DNA of 64,000 nucleotides from Letharia columbiana (GCF_014066305.1 NW_023501113.1:62001-126000); one strand, 5' to 3'. Positions 12,000-25,591 are shown, numbered from the stretch's first letter. The notes: generated by a model from the letters alone, not told the origin. Translations and numbers: made by a program.

Positions 12000-14094
12000 A
12001 AAAAAATAAGATATAAAAAGTATATAAAAGTAGATTTAATAATTCTAGAATAAATTAATAATATCTATAATAATAATTAGAATTAAGAATTAGATATACT
12101 TAAATAAAAGATAACTTTATATTACTTATATAATAATAAGAGTAATAACTAAAATTAAAGTTTAACTTAAATAGCGTAACTTTTATAGTAAACTTTTTAT
12201 TACTATATATTAAATTAATTATATATTAATAAAGATTTATAATTTTATCTTTTAAATATAATCGCGTTTAATATTTTAAGATTTCTATAATAGCTCGATA
12301 CTTATTAGCTAATATATTAATACTTTTATATTTAAACTATAATAGAGCTTATTATTAAATTCTATATCGCGCTTTTAAGTAATTTAAAAGATAAAATCTA
12401 TTTAATTATTAGCGCGTATAATAAGATTATTCTTAATACTTATATCTTATTTAGCTTCGATATTATTTATTTCCTTCTAATTCGAGCTCTTATCTTTATT
12501 TATATATATAATAATTCGCGTAATAAGTAAAACTCTAGACTTTCTCTAAATTACACTCGCGTATTTTTTTTATATAATACTATTAAAACGTAAGTTTACT
12601 AGAATAATAATTAGAATTAGAAACTACTTATTACTTATCTATTATATTTTATCTAATTTTCTTAAAAGCTTACTTTTATTTTAATTACGATATATTAATA
12701 TATCTAGCTTTATACTTATTATAAACTATAATATAATTAATAGCTAAAATATTAACTTTCTTTACTTTCTTAATCAATTTCTCCTTAAACGTAAATATAT
12801 TTATTCACTATCGCGATCTCTTAATATTTTTATTTTTATTAAACTTATTCTTCGCTTTTTATTTTAGCTAAAAACCTAATCGCTATCTAACTAATCTATA
12901 TTAAGACTCTTTAATATCATTATCATTATTAGTATTTAATACTTATTATAATAAATTATTAGACTTAATATCTTCTACTTTAATCGCTATAAAAAGATAA
13001 ATTAATAGATATATATAAAGAAATTAAAGGGCTTATACGAATATCTATAAATATTAAACTATACTTAATTTTAATTAATATTTATTTTATTAAAAAGTAT
13101 ATTAATTCTAGTAAGTATCGAAGTTAGAAATATAGAGAATATATATTATATACTATTTTAATTATAGTTTTTAAGTTAAAAGAATAATTATTTATATAAA
13201 GAAAAAGAAAATAAAAATGAAATACGCGAAAATTTTAATAAGTTATAATAATTTTATTTTAATTAAATTAGATAAGAATAATTATTTATTAACTCGCTCT
13301 TTTAAATATCTTATTCTTTAATCTATACGAGCTATAATAATAACTATAAATATTATAAAAGTAGATAAGATTATATTAAATAATAACGCTTAATAAATAT
13401 AATTCGCTTAAACTTAAATCTTCAAAATCGAAGAGAAAACGTGTTATCTATTAATACTTAAAATAAGCTAGATAATTTAAAATAATCTAAATATTTAATA
13501 TACGCGATAAATATCTAAACTTTCTCTCTTCTCTAAAACTTTCTTTTTTATATTAACCCTTCTTCTTATAAGACTATCTTCTTTATATCTTAAACTTCTA
13601 TTTAAGTAATCTAATATTATTATAATAATATTTAAAGTATAATATAGATATTAAGCTATATATTTATTTTTTATTTATTAATAACTTTAAGCTAATATAT
13701 AGATAGACCGCGTAAAGAGCTTAACTTATATATATTTAATTTATTATTAATAACTTCTTAAAAAAGCTAATATTATTTTAAACTACGCGAGGTAATAATC
13801 TATTTAAAAGCGTTATAATAAAGCGTTTACTAGATATCACTACTACTTTAATAGATATCGCTATTACTTTAATAGATACCGCCGCTACTTTAATAGATAT
13901 CGCCTTTATTTTAATAATATTAAAATATTAATAAAAACTAGATAGTATATTTTTCTAGCTATTATTATTCTTATTATATATTACTAACGCAAGCTATAGC
14001 TTAAACTTTACGCGAGATTTATCGCTATTAAATTTTAATTAATTTTATAATTTTAAAACTTCTCTTTTAGCGCGTAGTTTATAAGATTTTATAT
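12000..14094 (+). repeat. 2.1-kb direct repeat, copy 2
   Basis: This is the second copy of the block at 9,438-11,544, separated from it by about 455 bp of unrelated AT-rich sequence. Both copies lie inside the 12-kb element bounded by R1 ends. They may be duplicated cargo, long terminal repeats of a nested element or a tandem duplication; the sequence does not decide between these. Confidence 0.82.
13833..13916 (+). repeat. 21-bp tandem repeat, 4 units
   Basis: Four consecutive 21-bp units of the form 'gatatcgctactactttaata' start at 13833, 13854, 13875 and 13896. The copy at about 11,286-11,375 in the first 2.1-kb repeat is more degraded. A 21-bp period is a multiple of three, so the array could once have been a seven-residue protein repeat, but the surrounding frames are closed. 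Confidence 0.85.
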
Positions 14095-14588
14095 TATATA
14101 TATATTATATTATTCGATTATTATCTTTAAAAATTCGCTTTTAAAAAATAACTCTATATTCTTATAATAAATAAGATATTAAATAGAATAATTAATAGAA
14201 TCTAATCTTTTATTTATTAGCTAATAATAAATCTTATAACTTATATATCTAATTATATTTAAAATTATAATTATAATTATCTTTATAATTAAAATTAATA
14301 TAAATTAAGACTTTTTATTAATATATAGCTTTTTTCAAAAAATTTATATAAGCGTAATTAAAGATTAATATTCTTCTTTTAAGCGTTAAACGCTTAGCGA
14401 GAAGTACTAGAATATTTATATCTAGATATTTATTAACTATATATTAAAATTTACTTATTTTAAATTTTAGATATAAATATCTTTACTTTTAGATAAGATA
14501 AAGAAGCTATAAATTTAAAACCGAATATTACTAAGGATCGCCTACTATTTTCTACCATATTTCAGCTATTTACGATTATTAACATACT

Positions 14589-15048
14589 CGCTAATAAGAA
14601 AGATATACTATTACTATACGAATTTAGTCGCGATACTAATAATAACTATAGAAACTAAAGCTATTAAACGTAGGGATATCCGCTAATAAGAAAGATATAT
14701 TATTACTATACGAATTTAATCGCGATACTAATAATAACTATAGAAATTAAAGTTATTAAATATAGAGATACCCGCTAATAAGAAAGGCGTGCTATTATTA
14801 TATAAATTTAATCGCGATACTAATAATAACTATAGAAATTAAAGCTATCGAATATAAATATACTCGCTAATAAGAAAGATATATTATTATTATATAAATT
14901 TAATCGCGATACTAGTAGTAATTATAGAAATTAAAGCTATCGAATATAGAGATACTCGCTAATAAGAAAAGCGTGCTATTACTATATAAATTTAATCGCG
15001 ATATTAATAATAACTATAGAAACTAAAGCTATTAAATATAGGGATACG
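14589..15048 (+). repeat. Tandem array, five units of exactly 92 bp
   Basis: Units beginning 'cgctaataagaaa' start at 14589, 14681, 14773, 14865 and 14957, a constant spacing of 92 bp. Each contains 'tttaatcgcgatact' and ends near 'tatagggatac'. Unit differences are mostly transitions. Because 92 is not a multiple of three the array is unlikely to be coding. It lies inside the 12-kb R1-ended element. Confidence 0.95.
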
Positions 15049-17599
15049 ATCTCTAATTTAATATAGATTCCAGAATAAGAAACCTCTTTTACTAGAGCAA
15101 TAGCATTTTTATAAGCGTATATCTATATTTAAATCGATTTAAAGAGTTTTATTCTATAAATATAAAATATATAAAGTTATTAGATTAAGTATAATAGCTA
15201 AATATTATTAATTAAGCGTAATAAATAGAATAATAATTAAAATATCTTATTCTTAACTTAGAATAGTTTTCCTTTTATTTATTATATATTTTCTTTTTAT
15301 AAAAACTACGTCTAGAGTTTAATAATACTATATTATTATTTATAAACTTATATCTTATCGTAATTATCTAAAAAGCTATATATCTTTTAATTATAAAGTA
15401 ATTCTTTTTATATAAAATATATATAATTAAGCCGCTAGATATTAGTTAGTAATTTTCTTTATTTATAATTATTAAAGAGTAAGTTATATTATTAAAATTA
15501 CTCGCTAATTTTATCTTTATAGTTTTTTTAAATGCGCTTAATATAAAGAATTAAATTTAAAGCGAATTAATCGAATTTAAAGTTATATAAATTAAGATCT
15601 TCTTTATTACTTAAGCGAATACGATTTAAAAAATAATTAAATTTATTAACTTTTATAATCCGCGGATTTTCTTTAATATACGAGTTTTAAAGTCTAATTA
15701 GTAATAATATAATTAACGCGTATAATTAATTTACTATCTAATTTAGATATATATAATTAATATAACTACGCACTTTTCTTATTTATAGTTATACTTCTTA
15801 AACTTCGCGTATAATCTTCTAATTTTTATCTTCGCGAAGTCTTATCTTTACTTCGCTTCGATAATTTAGATAAACCTAGATTAACAATTAATAAATTATT
15901 AAGAATTTTCTAAACTTTCGCGATTATTAAGTTAATAGCTTTAATAGATAATAATACTATATATTAATAAATTATATTTAATATTATAATTAATTATTAT
16001 ATTAAGAGATATAGCGCTATTAGATATATACTTACTTTATAAAAATAATATCGTTAATCTAATTTAACTATAGAGTATAAAAAAAATAATTTTATTTTCT
16101 TTAGATATAGATAATATCGTAATAAACGAGCGTATTATAATATAATTATTATAATAATAAAAAGAATTTTTAAGAAAGAAGAGGGTAGATTAGAAAAGAA
16201 TAATATTAAATATTTATTATTAAGCTAATTAATATTATATAACTAAAATCTTATTAGAATAAAATATTATTTAAAGATAGATTAAGTTTAAATATTAATT
16301 AAAAAGCTAATTAGAAAAAGAAGTTAACTTCTTTTTACTAATATATATCGTAGAGCTACATATAAGCGCTTCTTTCTATATTTCAAATATACTTTAAATA
16401 TCCACAGCTACATATATACGCCCCCTTTCATATTCTATATATATTTCATATATTTCGATATTCTTTATATACGCGGTATATCTACTAAAGATAATCTTAT
16501 TAATCTAACTAATTTCTATTTAATCTCACATTTATTAATTATAAGAAAAGCTCTTTATTTTAATATTATAACTTTATTAATTCGTTATCCTTAAATATCG
16601 AACCGCGTATAGCTTATAATTAATTTACTTACTCTCTCCTCTTCTTCTATTCTAAAAACAGAAGAAGATATTATTCCTTTTTCGCCTTCGCTTATAACGA
16701 ACTAATTACTATTTTTATAAAATTAAAGACATCGACTTAAAGACGATATCGTTTAATTAAAAGCGGAGAATATAATACTTTAATATTTTAACGTTTAAGT
16801 AAAAGATATTATAATATTACTCGAATGAAAGAGAGTCGTATTAATAAAAAAGGTCTTAAGACTTAAAAATAATTTTAGCGTAGTGAAAGATTTAATTTCT
16901 ATATATAGAAGATTTAGATAATAACTAGTTTAGCTAATTAAATTATTAAAGCGTTTAAATTAAATTTTAATTCTATATTAATATCTAATAAAATTTATTT
17001 AATAGTTTTAAAATATTAATATATATTCTTATTAATATAGCTAATAATTAGAATATTAATTAAAAAGATATAATCTTTAATTCTAATATTTAAAATAATA
17101 TAGCGATAAACGAGTAGTATTAAAGCGAATTAAGTATATATTATATTAAATAGAGAAGTATTAATAGCTAGATTAATTAGAATTTCAAATTAATAAAGTT
17201 AAATATTAATTCTATATTAATATTATTATATACTCTTAAATATATAACTACTAACTATAACGCTAATTAGAAAGAATTAATCTTTAATTTAAAATATCGA
17301 GAATAATATAATAATATATTATTAAAATAATATAAGTTATTAAAGTAATATAAGTTTCTATTATAGCGAGAAAATAGGATTTATATATTAAATATTAATT
17401 TCATTTTATTTCTAACATTTTATTCAATTACGTATCTCTTTCAATTTCTCTTTAAATATCTTAATCTTAAGATATTAACTAGACCTTTATCCAGCGTAAG
17501 CTCAGCTTTCTTAATCGACGATACTTAATATAAGATATTAATAAGTATATTTCAACGTAAAGATAGTAATAAACCTTACTTTCTTTTTAATATTAATAA

Positions 17600-19960
17600 T
17601 AAAAAATAATAAATATAATAATAGATAAAGATAGTATAGGCTATATAAAATTAATTTAAATCTAATAACAATTATTAATCTATTTATTAAGACTTAGAAA
17701 TTAGAAAATTCTAGAAGTAAATATAATTTAACGAATATACGCTTATCGGTTTCGAGGAGCTATATATTATTTATTATTACTACGATAAGATTCTAATTTA
17801 CTTATTTATAGATTATAAAATAAGCGATATAATAATATATATTAAGTTTAAGGAATATATTAAGAAATCTAATTTAAGTAGTTTATAATAAACGAATCTA
17901 GTTAATAATTATAAAAATTAGATATATTTCTAAATTAGATAATATAAACTATTAATAAATAAAACGATAAATAGAATATCTAGCTTACTATTTACTCTAG
18001 AAAAAATAATATTAAGATTCTCTTATAATACTAGAAGATCGAAAGCTTATACGCGAAGACTTTTTAAAATAATTTTATTATTAGATTATAAATATCGATA
18101 TTTTATTTATAATTATTAATAATTCTAAAATACTATAACTCTTACGCTATCTCGATTTTAATATATAATTAAAATTAATATTTATTATAAAGAATCGATT
18201 AATAAGAAAAGCTATAGAGCTAGAGATAGAATTATTAAAGAATTTACTAATCGATAATACTAAAGTCTCTCTAGCTCTAAATTATTAATTATCTTATAAC
18301 TGTCAATTATTTATAATAATTCTAGCCTTTTTTATTAATATTAATTAATAATAATATAAGATTTTTATAGACTTTAAATATATCGAAGATAAATATATTA
18401 GCTAAAAACTTATAAGTATTATTAATTTAATTCTTATAAAATATAAGATTTAATTTTATATACTTAAACTTATAACTAATAACGCTAATAATAATAACAC
18501 ACTCTTTAATAATTTAATTATTTATCTTTCTATTTTCGTAGTAAAAAACCCGCTTAATATTAAAGAATTTAAGTCTCTAGATTATTTATAATATATTCTT
18601 TATATAACGTATATTATTTAATTAACCTTAAAAGAACTTCTAGATAATATTAAGATTACTTTAACGAATAAGAAATTCTAAAGAAGCTAAAATAATAAAG
18701 AAAATAAAAATTAAATTCGAGTAAATATAGTTAACCTATCGATAACTCTAGTAAAAATATAATATTTCTTATTATTATTCTAATTATTATATTATTAATT
18801 ATATTAAAATTCGAAAAATTATTATATATATTAATACTAGCGGTTAGCGTAAAGAAATCTTTTTTATACTATAAGCTAAACGACTTTAAAATAAAAACGT
18901 TTTAATACTAGATAAATATTAATCTTCTAAAAAAAAGTAATATTATTAAAGACGCCCTCTTAAATTTTTTTAAAATATTAAGACTTATTAGAATTTAACT
19001 TATTAAATATTAATTTACGCTTTACTTCTTTATATTAATATTATATACTTTTTAAAGAATAAATTAGCTATCTATTTAAGATTAAATAATAAAAAATAAT
19101 TATAAATAGAAACTATAGTCTAAATATCTAAATAATTTTTAATTAATTTCTAATAGATTTAATATTTAATTTAGCTTATTAGATCTTTTTATAAATTTAT
19201 AAAATTAATAAATAGAGAAAAGAAGGCTATAATTTACTATATCTTTAATATTTATAATTATCTATTTAATCATATAGATAAAAAGCTCGAAAAATTAAAA
19301 AGAAAGAGAATTTCTTAAAAAAAAGAACTTTTTAAAACTCTTAAGGCGGCTTATAAGAAATTAACTATTTATTATAATTAAACTTAATTAGATTTAGACT
19401 ATCTATATAAATAAGCTACGCTTCTATATCTAAATTATAATAATATAAAATTAAAGAAATTAAATTAAAAGATTAATACTAGAGAGAAACTATAAACGAA
19501 GATCTACTAAAAAGCGCTTAAAAGAATATTTTAAAATTATTAAAATATTAATATAAGTAGTTAATTGCAAAGAGTTAAGCGAATAAATTAATTAAATAAA
19601 AATATACTTAATTAAGCGATAGAATTCGAGATTAAAAATTTAGATAATAAGAATAAATATAATTAGCTTTAGTAATATAGATGAAATAATAAGTCTTCTA
19701 ATTATTATTCTAATTATAATCTTATCTCTAATCTTTATAAAGCTTCTTTTAATAATTTAGCGAACCTTTCAATTCTAAAATAATAAAAGAAATTAAAGTC
19801 TAAATACGCTATAGTCGCTCGAATAACTCGTAATATTCTTTATTTTTTCGCGAGGGCTATTATATATAAGCGATGCTTCTTAATAGCTAAAAGATATTAT
19901 AATACTTAAAAGTATTATTTACTAGCGATATTCTATATTCTAATAATAGTTCTTTATATA
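17600..19960 (+). pseudogene. hAT-like transposase remnant, heavily RIP-mutated
   Basis: The plus strand keeps a long, stop-riddled frame resembling a fungal hAT transposase. A core with 'TNNANNNNTLFNNLI' (around 18,475-18,520) matches the usual 'DNAsNNdTLf' motif, and 'LIDLIFNLAY' followed by a basic stretch occurs around 19,145-19,310. A segment around 19,800-19,900 (reading 'ITRNILYFF' and onward in the best frame) is compatible with the C-terminal dimerisation region. The frame shifts at least once and many codons are stops, so nothing functional can be made. If it belongs to the R1-ended element it is the likely source of mobilisation for R1 elements. The family assignment rests on a few motifs. 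Confidence 0.55.
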
Positions 19961-20877
19961 AAATATCGAGAAAATAAGCTTAAATAGACTAAACTTAATC
20001 TTAAAGAAGATCTTAGTATATTAAATTAAATTAAAAGAGTTAATAATACTTTATATAAAAATTTAGTTAATAATTATAATAATTATATTAATAAAGATAA
20101 CGAGCTTACGAAAAATACTTCGATAAATTTAATATTTATAAATTTATTAAGATATATCGCTAATACTCTATAATATATAAAGAAATAATCGATAGACTTA
20201 TAATTAGAGAGAGTTAGTAATAATAGATTTAGTCTTAATAAAGAGATCTAAGATAATTTAAAAAGCGAATTTATCTATAAATAATTAATAAGTTTAATTA
20301 GATAAAGATAAACTTAAGATATTTAAAAGAATTATAATAAAATAGAATAGAAGAGTAGCGGAGAATTTAAGAGAAGAATAAATATAAAGTCTATTAAGCT
20401 TATTTAACGCGTTAAGATAAATATATAAATAAAGATAATTATAGAATTTTATCCTTATAATATTTAAAGATTTAAAATTTAGAATATTCTTTTATATTAT
20501 AATTTTAAGAAGAAGAATAGAGACGCTTATAGTTCTAATTATTATTCTAATTATTACTATTAATAAGAAGATAAATAGCTATATTAGATTACTCTTTATA
20601 TTCCCTCTCTCTTAATAAAGAAGAATAAATATATTCTATATATCTTAATCGAATTATTCTATAAATATAGAAATCCCAATCGAAATATCTTATATATATA
20701 TTATTTCATAGTATAATATTACAAATATATCATACCGTAGAATATCCCGCCAAGATCCCGAACCCATATTAGAAAAATGAAATGATATTCGACTCTACTT
20801 ATATTATACCCGGATACGATATAATATCACTTAATATGAAATATCTCATAGAATATATTATATCTTTCCGGCTAGTA

Positions 20878-22184
20878 AATAGAAGAAAGAGAGAATAATA
20901 CGTTATTTACTAGCCTAATTATCTATAATAGCTTTATTAATATAAGTATCGACGACTACTTAATAGATATCGATTCGAATAATCTTCTAATTTATTTTTA
21001 ATTAATAAAGTTTATTATTTTCGATAGCTATATAGATATCGTAGATAAAATACTATAGTAGTCTATCGTAATAAAGAAAGCGATTAAACTTACTAAGATA
21101 ACTCTATATTATATATCTATAAAAAGTTAGCGATTAATAGAATAGAAGAAATAAATAATATAGATCTATAATATAAGATAAATATTATTTATATAGAGTT
21201 ATCTCGACTAATAGTTTATATAAAATTATCTTAATTAATAGTTCTATTAACTTATAAAGTAATTTTATTATTACTATATCGATAAATAAAAAAACTCTTA
21301 CTTAATATAACGTCTATATTAGATATATTATTATATTATAACTATTTATTAAATAAGAAGATAATAGAATAATATAAGAATATATAGATTAAATACTAAT
21401 ATAAAATATTAAATCTCTTATTACTTCGAGTCTTTATTAAGATATTCTTAATCTTAGATAGATTTAATAGATTATTTATATTACTCTTTTAAGCGATAGC
21501 GATTTTATCTAAAATAAGATAATTATAAATACGCGAATTATAATATTATAAATTCTTATAAAATAATTTATAACTCTCTAATCTAAATTAATCTTTAGCT
21601 TTTTAGATATTAATTTAAAAATAATAATATATAAATTAATACTTTTAAGAACTATAGTTATTTTATAATAAAGCGTCTAATTAATACGATTATAGTAGTT
21701 ATATCTAGTAAAGTTAATATAAAAAACGCGATTAAGAGAAAGTTATATCGTATTATAGATTAATTTTAAATACTATTTATAATATAGATTTAGCTAAAGA
21801 TCGATTTTTCGCTCTCTAAAGACGTTAGAATAGATATATAAGTAGTAATCGCTTTCTAGATTTTATATATATATAAGATAATTAAATAATTAATAATAAT
21901 CTACTATAAGACTATAGAGATTATATTATTATACTAAACGCTATAACGACGAAATTCTTTATAATTATTAGTAAAATTTAAGATCTCTAGCGTTAAAGAA
22001 TAAAGAATTTAATTAATAATATACTCGCTAGAGTTAATTAAATTATTTATACTTATTTCGACGCCCTTATAATTCTATTCTATATCGTCTACTTCTTAAT
22101 CGATATCTATTTTAAATATATCGACTTTAGTCTTTCCGCTATCGTAGTATTATCTAACGATCTTATCTTTTTATAACGCTATAA
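20878..22184. other. AT-rich RIP-degraded DNA, no gene
   Basis: The first eight bases (20878-20885) are the right target duplication of the 12-kb element. The rest continues the same kind of sequence as 7231-8846, has no open frame and shows no motif I can name. Confidence 0.7.
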
Positions 22185-24573
22185 GTAAAGGCCCATAAAT
22201 TAAATTCATGAAGTTGAATTTTTCATTTTTCTAAATCAAATGGAATTGGATTTTTCTAAGTCAAATCGAATTTTAGCCCTAGCCCTAAGTCAAATCGAAC
22301 TCTAATCGCTTACTATGCGTTTTTAACCTACTTCTACCACTATAAAATTAATTTAATCTATGTGATATATAGGCATATATATGTGAAGAGAGGCGCGCTA
22401 AGGCCTAATTAGAAAGGTGTATTAAGTATAAAGAATTAATCCGTAATAATTGCCTATAAAAAAATCAGAGAAAGATTATATTTTTATAGCAAGAAGTATC
22501 GAAATATTAGAAAGAAATGAAGATAACGTATTAGTTAGTAATGTAAATCTCATAATATCTTCTATCGCAGTAAAATCTTTCGAATAATAAAATAGCTATA
22601 GACATTAAACGATTTCAATTCGTTTAAATATATATCGTTCGATATTCCTCCTATAGAGGCCTAATTAGCTGTGATCGTCGTAATAGATCCTTCTCTCGTA
22701 ACGTTATTAATGTACTATATGAATATAGTAGAGATGATAGGCCAAGTTGTAGTAGAGATAATAGGCTAAGTTATAGTAGTGTTCTCCGCTTACTAAGTAA
22801 TGATTTGATATGAAATCGTGAAGAGCATATAACGTGGGATCTTGGAGAGCTGAGCCGTGTTCTTGGTGCTAAGAGCCTTATTGCCGCTTGGTTTCTCCGC
22901 AGTATTCTCCGCATTCGCCTACTATCGTGACTTCTCTTACCCTAACTAAGTGAATTGGTGTAAGACCGTGGAGAGTAGGCCTATTATATCACTGCTACTG
23001 ATGACTATCTCCGTAGTATTCTCCGTAGTGTTCTCCGCATTCGCCTGCTATCGTGCCTTCTCTTGCCCTAGCTAAGTGAATTAGTGTGGGATCTTGGAGA
23101 GCTAAGCCGTGTTTTTGACGATGGTGGCCTTGTTGCCGCTTGGTTTCTCCGCAGTATTCTCCGCATTTGTCTATTGTAGTTCCTCCTCTTACTCCTTAAT
23201 GCAGTAGGGATGACAGGCTAAGTTGCAGTGGTGTTCTCCGCTTGCTAAGTGATGGTTTAATGTGGAACCGTAGAGAGCATATGACGTGGGATCTTGAAGA
23301 GTTAAGCCGTGTTCTTGACGATGGTAGCCTTATTGCCGCTTGGTTTCTTCGTAGTATTCTCCGCATTTGCCTGTTGTAGTTCCTCCTCTTACTCCTTAAT
23401 ATAGTGGGGATGATAGACTAAGTTATAGTAGTGTTCTTCGCTTGCTAAGTAATGATTTAATATGGAACCGTAGAGAGTATATAACGTGGGATCTTAGAGA
23501 GCTAAGCCGTGTTCTTAGTGCTGAGGACCTTGTTGCCGCTTGGTTTCTCCGCAGTATTCTCCGCATTCGCCTGCTGTAGCGACTTCTCTTACACTGGCTG
23601 AGTGGATTAGTATAAGATCATAAAGAGTAGACCTATTATATTACTACTGCTAATGACTATCTCCGTAGTATTCTCCGCATTCGCCTATTATAGATCCTTC
23701 TCTTATTCAACTGAGTGCGAGAATATCGACGCGTTTATAAGTAGTAGTAGATACCTATTAGACTCGCTTACGGCCTCGATTATCAGCAGTAGCGAATTCG
23801 CCGAGAGATAGCTTAGAAGCGTTAGTAGAGACTCTAAGAGGCGGGTAAAAGGGGTATATATGCCTAAACCGAACGCGTTTAATGTAACTATAATATTTGA
23901 ATATCAGTTTAACCCACTTATCGCTAACTTAAGAGAAGTATATAGAGGAGAACATATTCGTTCGGGCTCTTTTTAAGGGTCTTTTAATGCGTTTATAAGT
24001 AGTAGTAGATAGCTATTAGACTCGCTTACGGCCTCGATTATCAGCAATAGCGGATTCGCCGAGGGATAACCTAAGGGCGTCAGTAAGGGGCTCTAATTAG
24101 GCGAGGGGTATCGAAGACGATTATATTCATATTAATGAAATTAATAGAATTAATAGAATTAGTAGAATTAATAGAATTAATAGAATAATAAAAGAATAAC
24201 AAATAGGTGAAAGGATTATTATTCGATTTCGAACGCGTCTGGTATAACTACTATAACTATTATATTTAAATATTTATTTAATCCACCAATAGTAGACCAA
24301 ACTTCATTATTTTTACAGCGTTAAAAAGCGCACACCGAGTTCTATAATTTACGAAATTATAAAGAAACAGCATCCGTAGAGAGCTGATTATTTCAGAGTA
24401 TAAAACTTCTATATACAAATTTTTAATAAGGGAGCTCGAGAGGGCTAGCGGGCTAACTCAGTTAGTCTAGCCAAAAGGCGTAATAACCCCGAATTGATAA
24501 TTGGCTACATATATAAATTTAAGATTTTCAAGCTTAGTTCTATCTTATTCTTTTATATATACTAATATCGTAA
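22185..24573 (+). mobile_element. R2 repeat element (longest copy)
   Basis: This stretch, GC-richer than its neighbours, is bounded by 'agtaaaggccc' (about 22,185) and '...cttttatatatactaa' (about 24,573). The same two termini bound copies at 4,638-6,638 (inverted), about 24,871-32,466 (interrupted by Gypsy) and probably 52,197-52,990. Inside are a short AT-rich leader, a block of 200-bp tandem units, and a duplicated 250-bp module containing 'cgcttacggcctcgatt' (23,727 and 23,968). No protein-coding frame of note exists and no target duplication was established, so it is a non-autonomous repeat of unknown superfamily. Confidence 0.7.
22700..23740 (+). repeat. ~200-bp tandem repeats inside R2
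   Basis: The phrase 'gccgcttggtttctccgcag' recurs with starts at 22883, 23135, 23335 and 23535, so spacing is 252, 200 and 200 bp. Units share 'gttctccgcttgctaagtga', 'cgtgggatcttggagagct' and 'ctccgcattcgcct'. The inverted R2 copy at 5090-5420 has a single unit. The array keeps a higher GC content than its flanks. Confidence 0.92.
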
Positions 24574-24870
24574 TTATTATAAATCTAATTTATAGAATCT
24601 AAATTATATTATATAGATTTTATAGTATATAGATAATATATAATATAGCTAGTAAGCTTTATTAAAGATTTAATAAAATTTAAATAAAAATTAAAAGATA
24701 AACTAAAAGAACGTAGACTATCGAAAAGATTATTATTAAAAAAGTCTAATAATAGATCTCGTAATAGAGGATCTTCGATAGCGTCTTCCTCTTATTTAGA
24801 AGCTTCTTCTTAATTAAAATCTAATATATATTAAAAAGCTTTAAAATAAAATAAAAAAGAATAAGTAAGA
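24574..24870. other. AT-rich spacer between R2 copies
   Basis: About 300 bp without open frames or a recognisable motif separate the complete R2 from the next, Gypsy-interrupted R2. Confidence 0.6.
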
Positions 24871-25396
24871 GAGAAAGACGCGTTTTAAAAGATAGTATTA
24901 TTAAATTAAAAGATATTATCGCTAGCTTAAGAGAAATCTATAAAGGAGAATATATCTATTTAAACTCTTTTTAAGAGTTTTTTAATACGTTTATAAATAG
25001 TAGTAGATAGCTATTAAGCTCGCTTACGGCCTTAATTATTAATAATAATAAATTCGTTAAGAAGCGATCTAAAGGCGTTAATAGAGGCTTAAAGAGAGAG
25101 AAAAAAGAGATATATATATCTTAGACGTTTAGTAATCTTTAGACGAGAGGTATCGAGAGTAAATATATTTATCTTAGTGAAATTAATAGAATTAATAGAG
25201 AGATAGAAGAATAATAATTATATAAATAGATAAAAGAATTATTTAATCTCGAACGCGTTTCGTATAACTATATTTAAATACTACTTCGCTTTACTAATAG
25301 TAAATTAAACTTTATAATTTTTATAGCGTTAGAAAGTATAAAGCGAGCTTTATAATTTAAGAAATTAAAAAATAATTATATATATCGTAAGCTAAG

Positions 25397-25579
25397 TATT
25401 AGAACTAATATAGATGTAATATTAATATAGATATATTAAATAAGATAACTAGATATCGAATAGCTATATAGATAGAAGGCATTAGATAGTAATAGATAAC
25501 TCTATCAAGATACGCTAGGCCCTAATAGACTATAGAACTAAATAATGTATTAAGAAAGATATAGGGTACGGTTATAATA
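25397..25579 (-). repeat. Gypsy 3' LTR (183 bp)
   Basis: The plus-strand sequence begins TATTAGAAC and ends GGTTATAATA; it matches 32102-32284 base for base apart from mostly transition differences. In element orientation it would begin TGTTACG and end CTAACA before mutation. Confidence 0.93.
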
Positions 25580-25591
25580 CTACCCCCCCCC

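Larger units (their letters stand above)
8847..20877 (+). mobile_element. 12-kb hAT-type element with R1 ends and exact 8-bp target duplication
   Basis: The left end TACTAATCGAAAAGG (8847) with a type-B R1 arm to about 9080 and the right end CCGGCTAGTA (to 20877) with a type-A R1 arm from about 20,660 face each other as inverted termini. They are flanked by a perfect duplication, AATAGAAG (8839-8846 and 20878-20885). The interior holds two 2.1-kb direct repeats, a 21-bp and a 92-bp tandem array, and a ruined hAT-like transposase at about 17.6-20.0 kb on the plus strand. At 12 kb it is larger than typical hAT elements (about 2.5-5 kb), so it either carries cargo or has absorbed nested insertions. 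About 15,050-17,600 shows nothing recognisable. Smaller R1 elements would be its deletion derivatives. The boundaries are seen directly; the single-element interpretation is inference. Confidence 0.72.

Noticed and set aside
16900..20400. Starship captain (DUF3435 tyrosine recombinase)
   Set aside because: I considered it because of the size of the unit, but the readable motifs fit hAT (DNAxNNxTLF-like box, 8-bp duplication) and no tyrosine-recombinase motifs were found.
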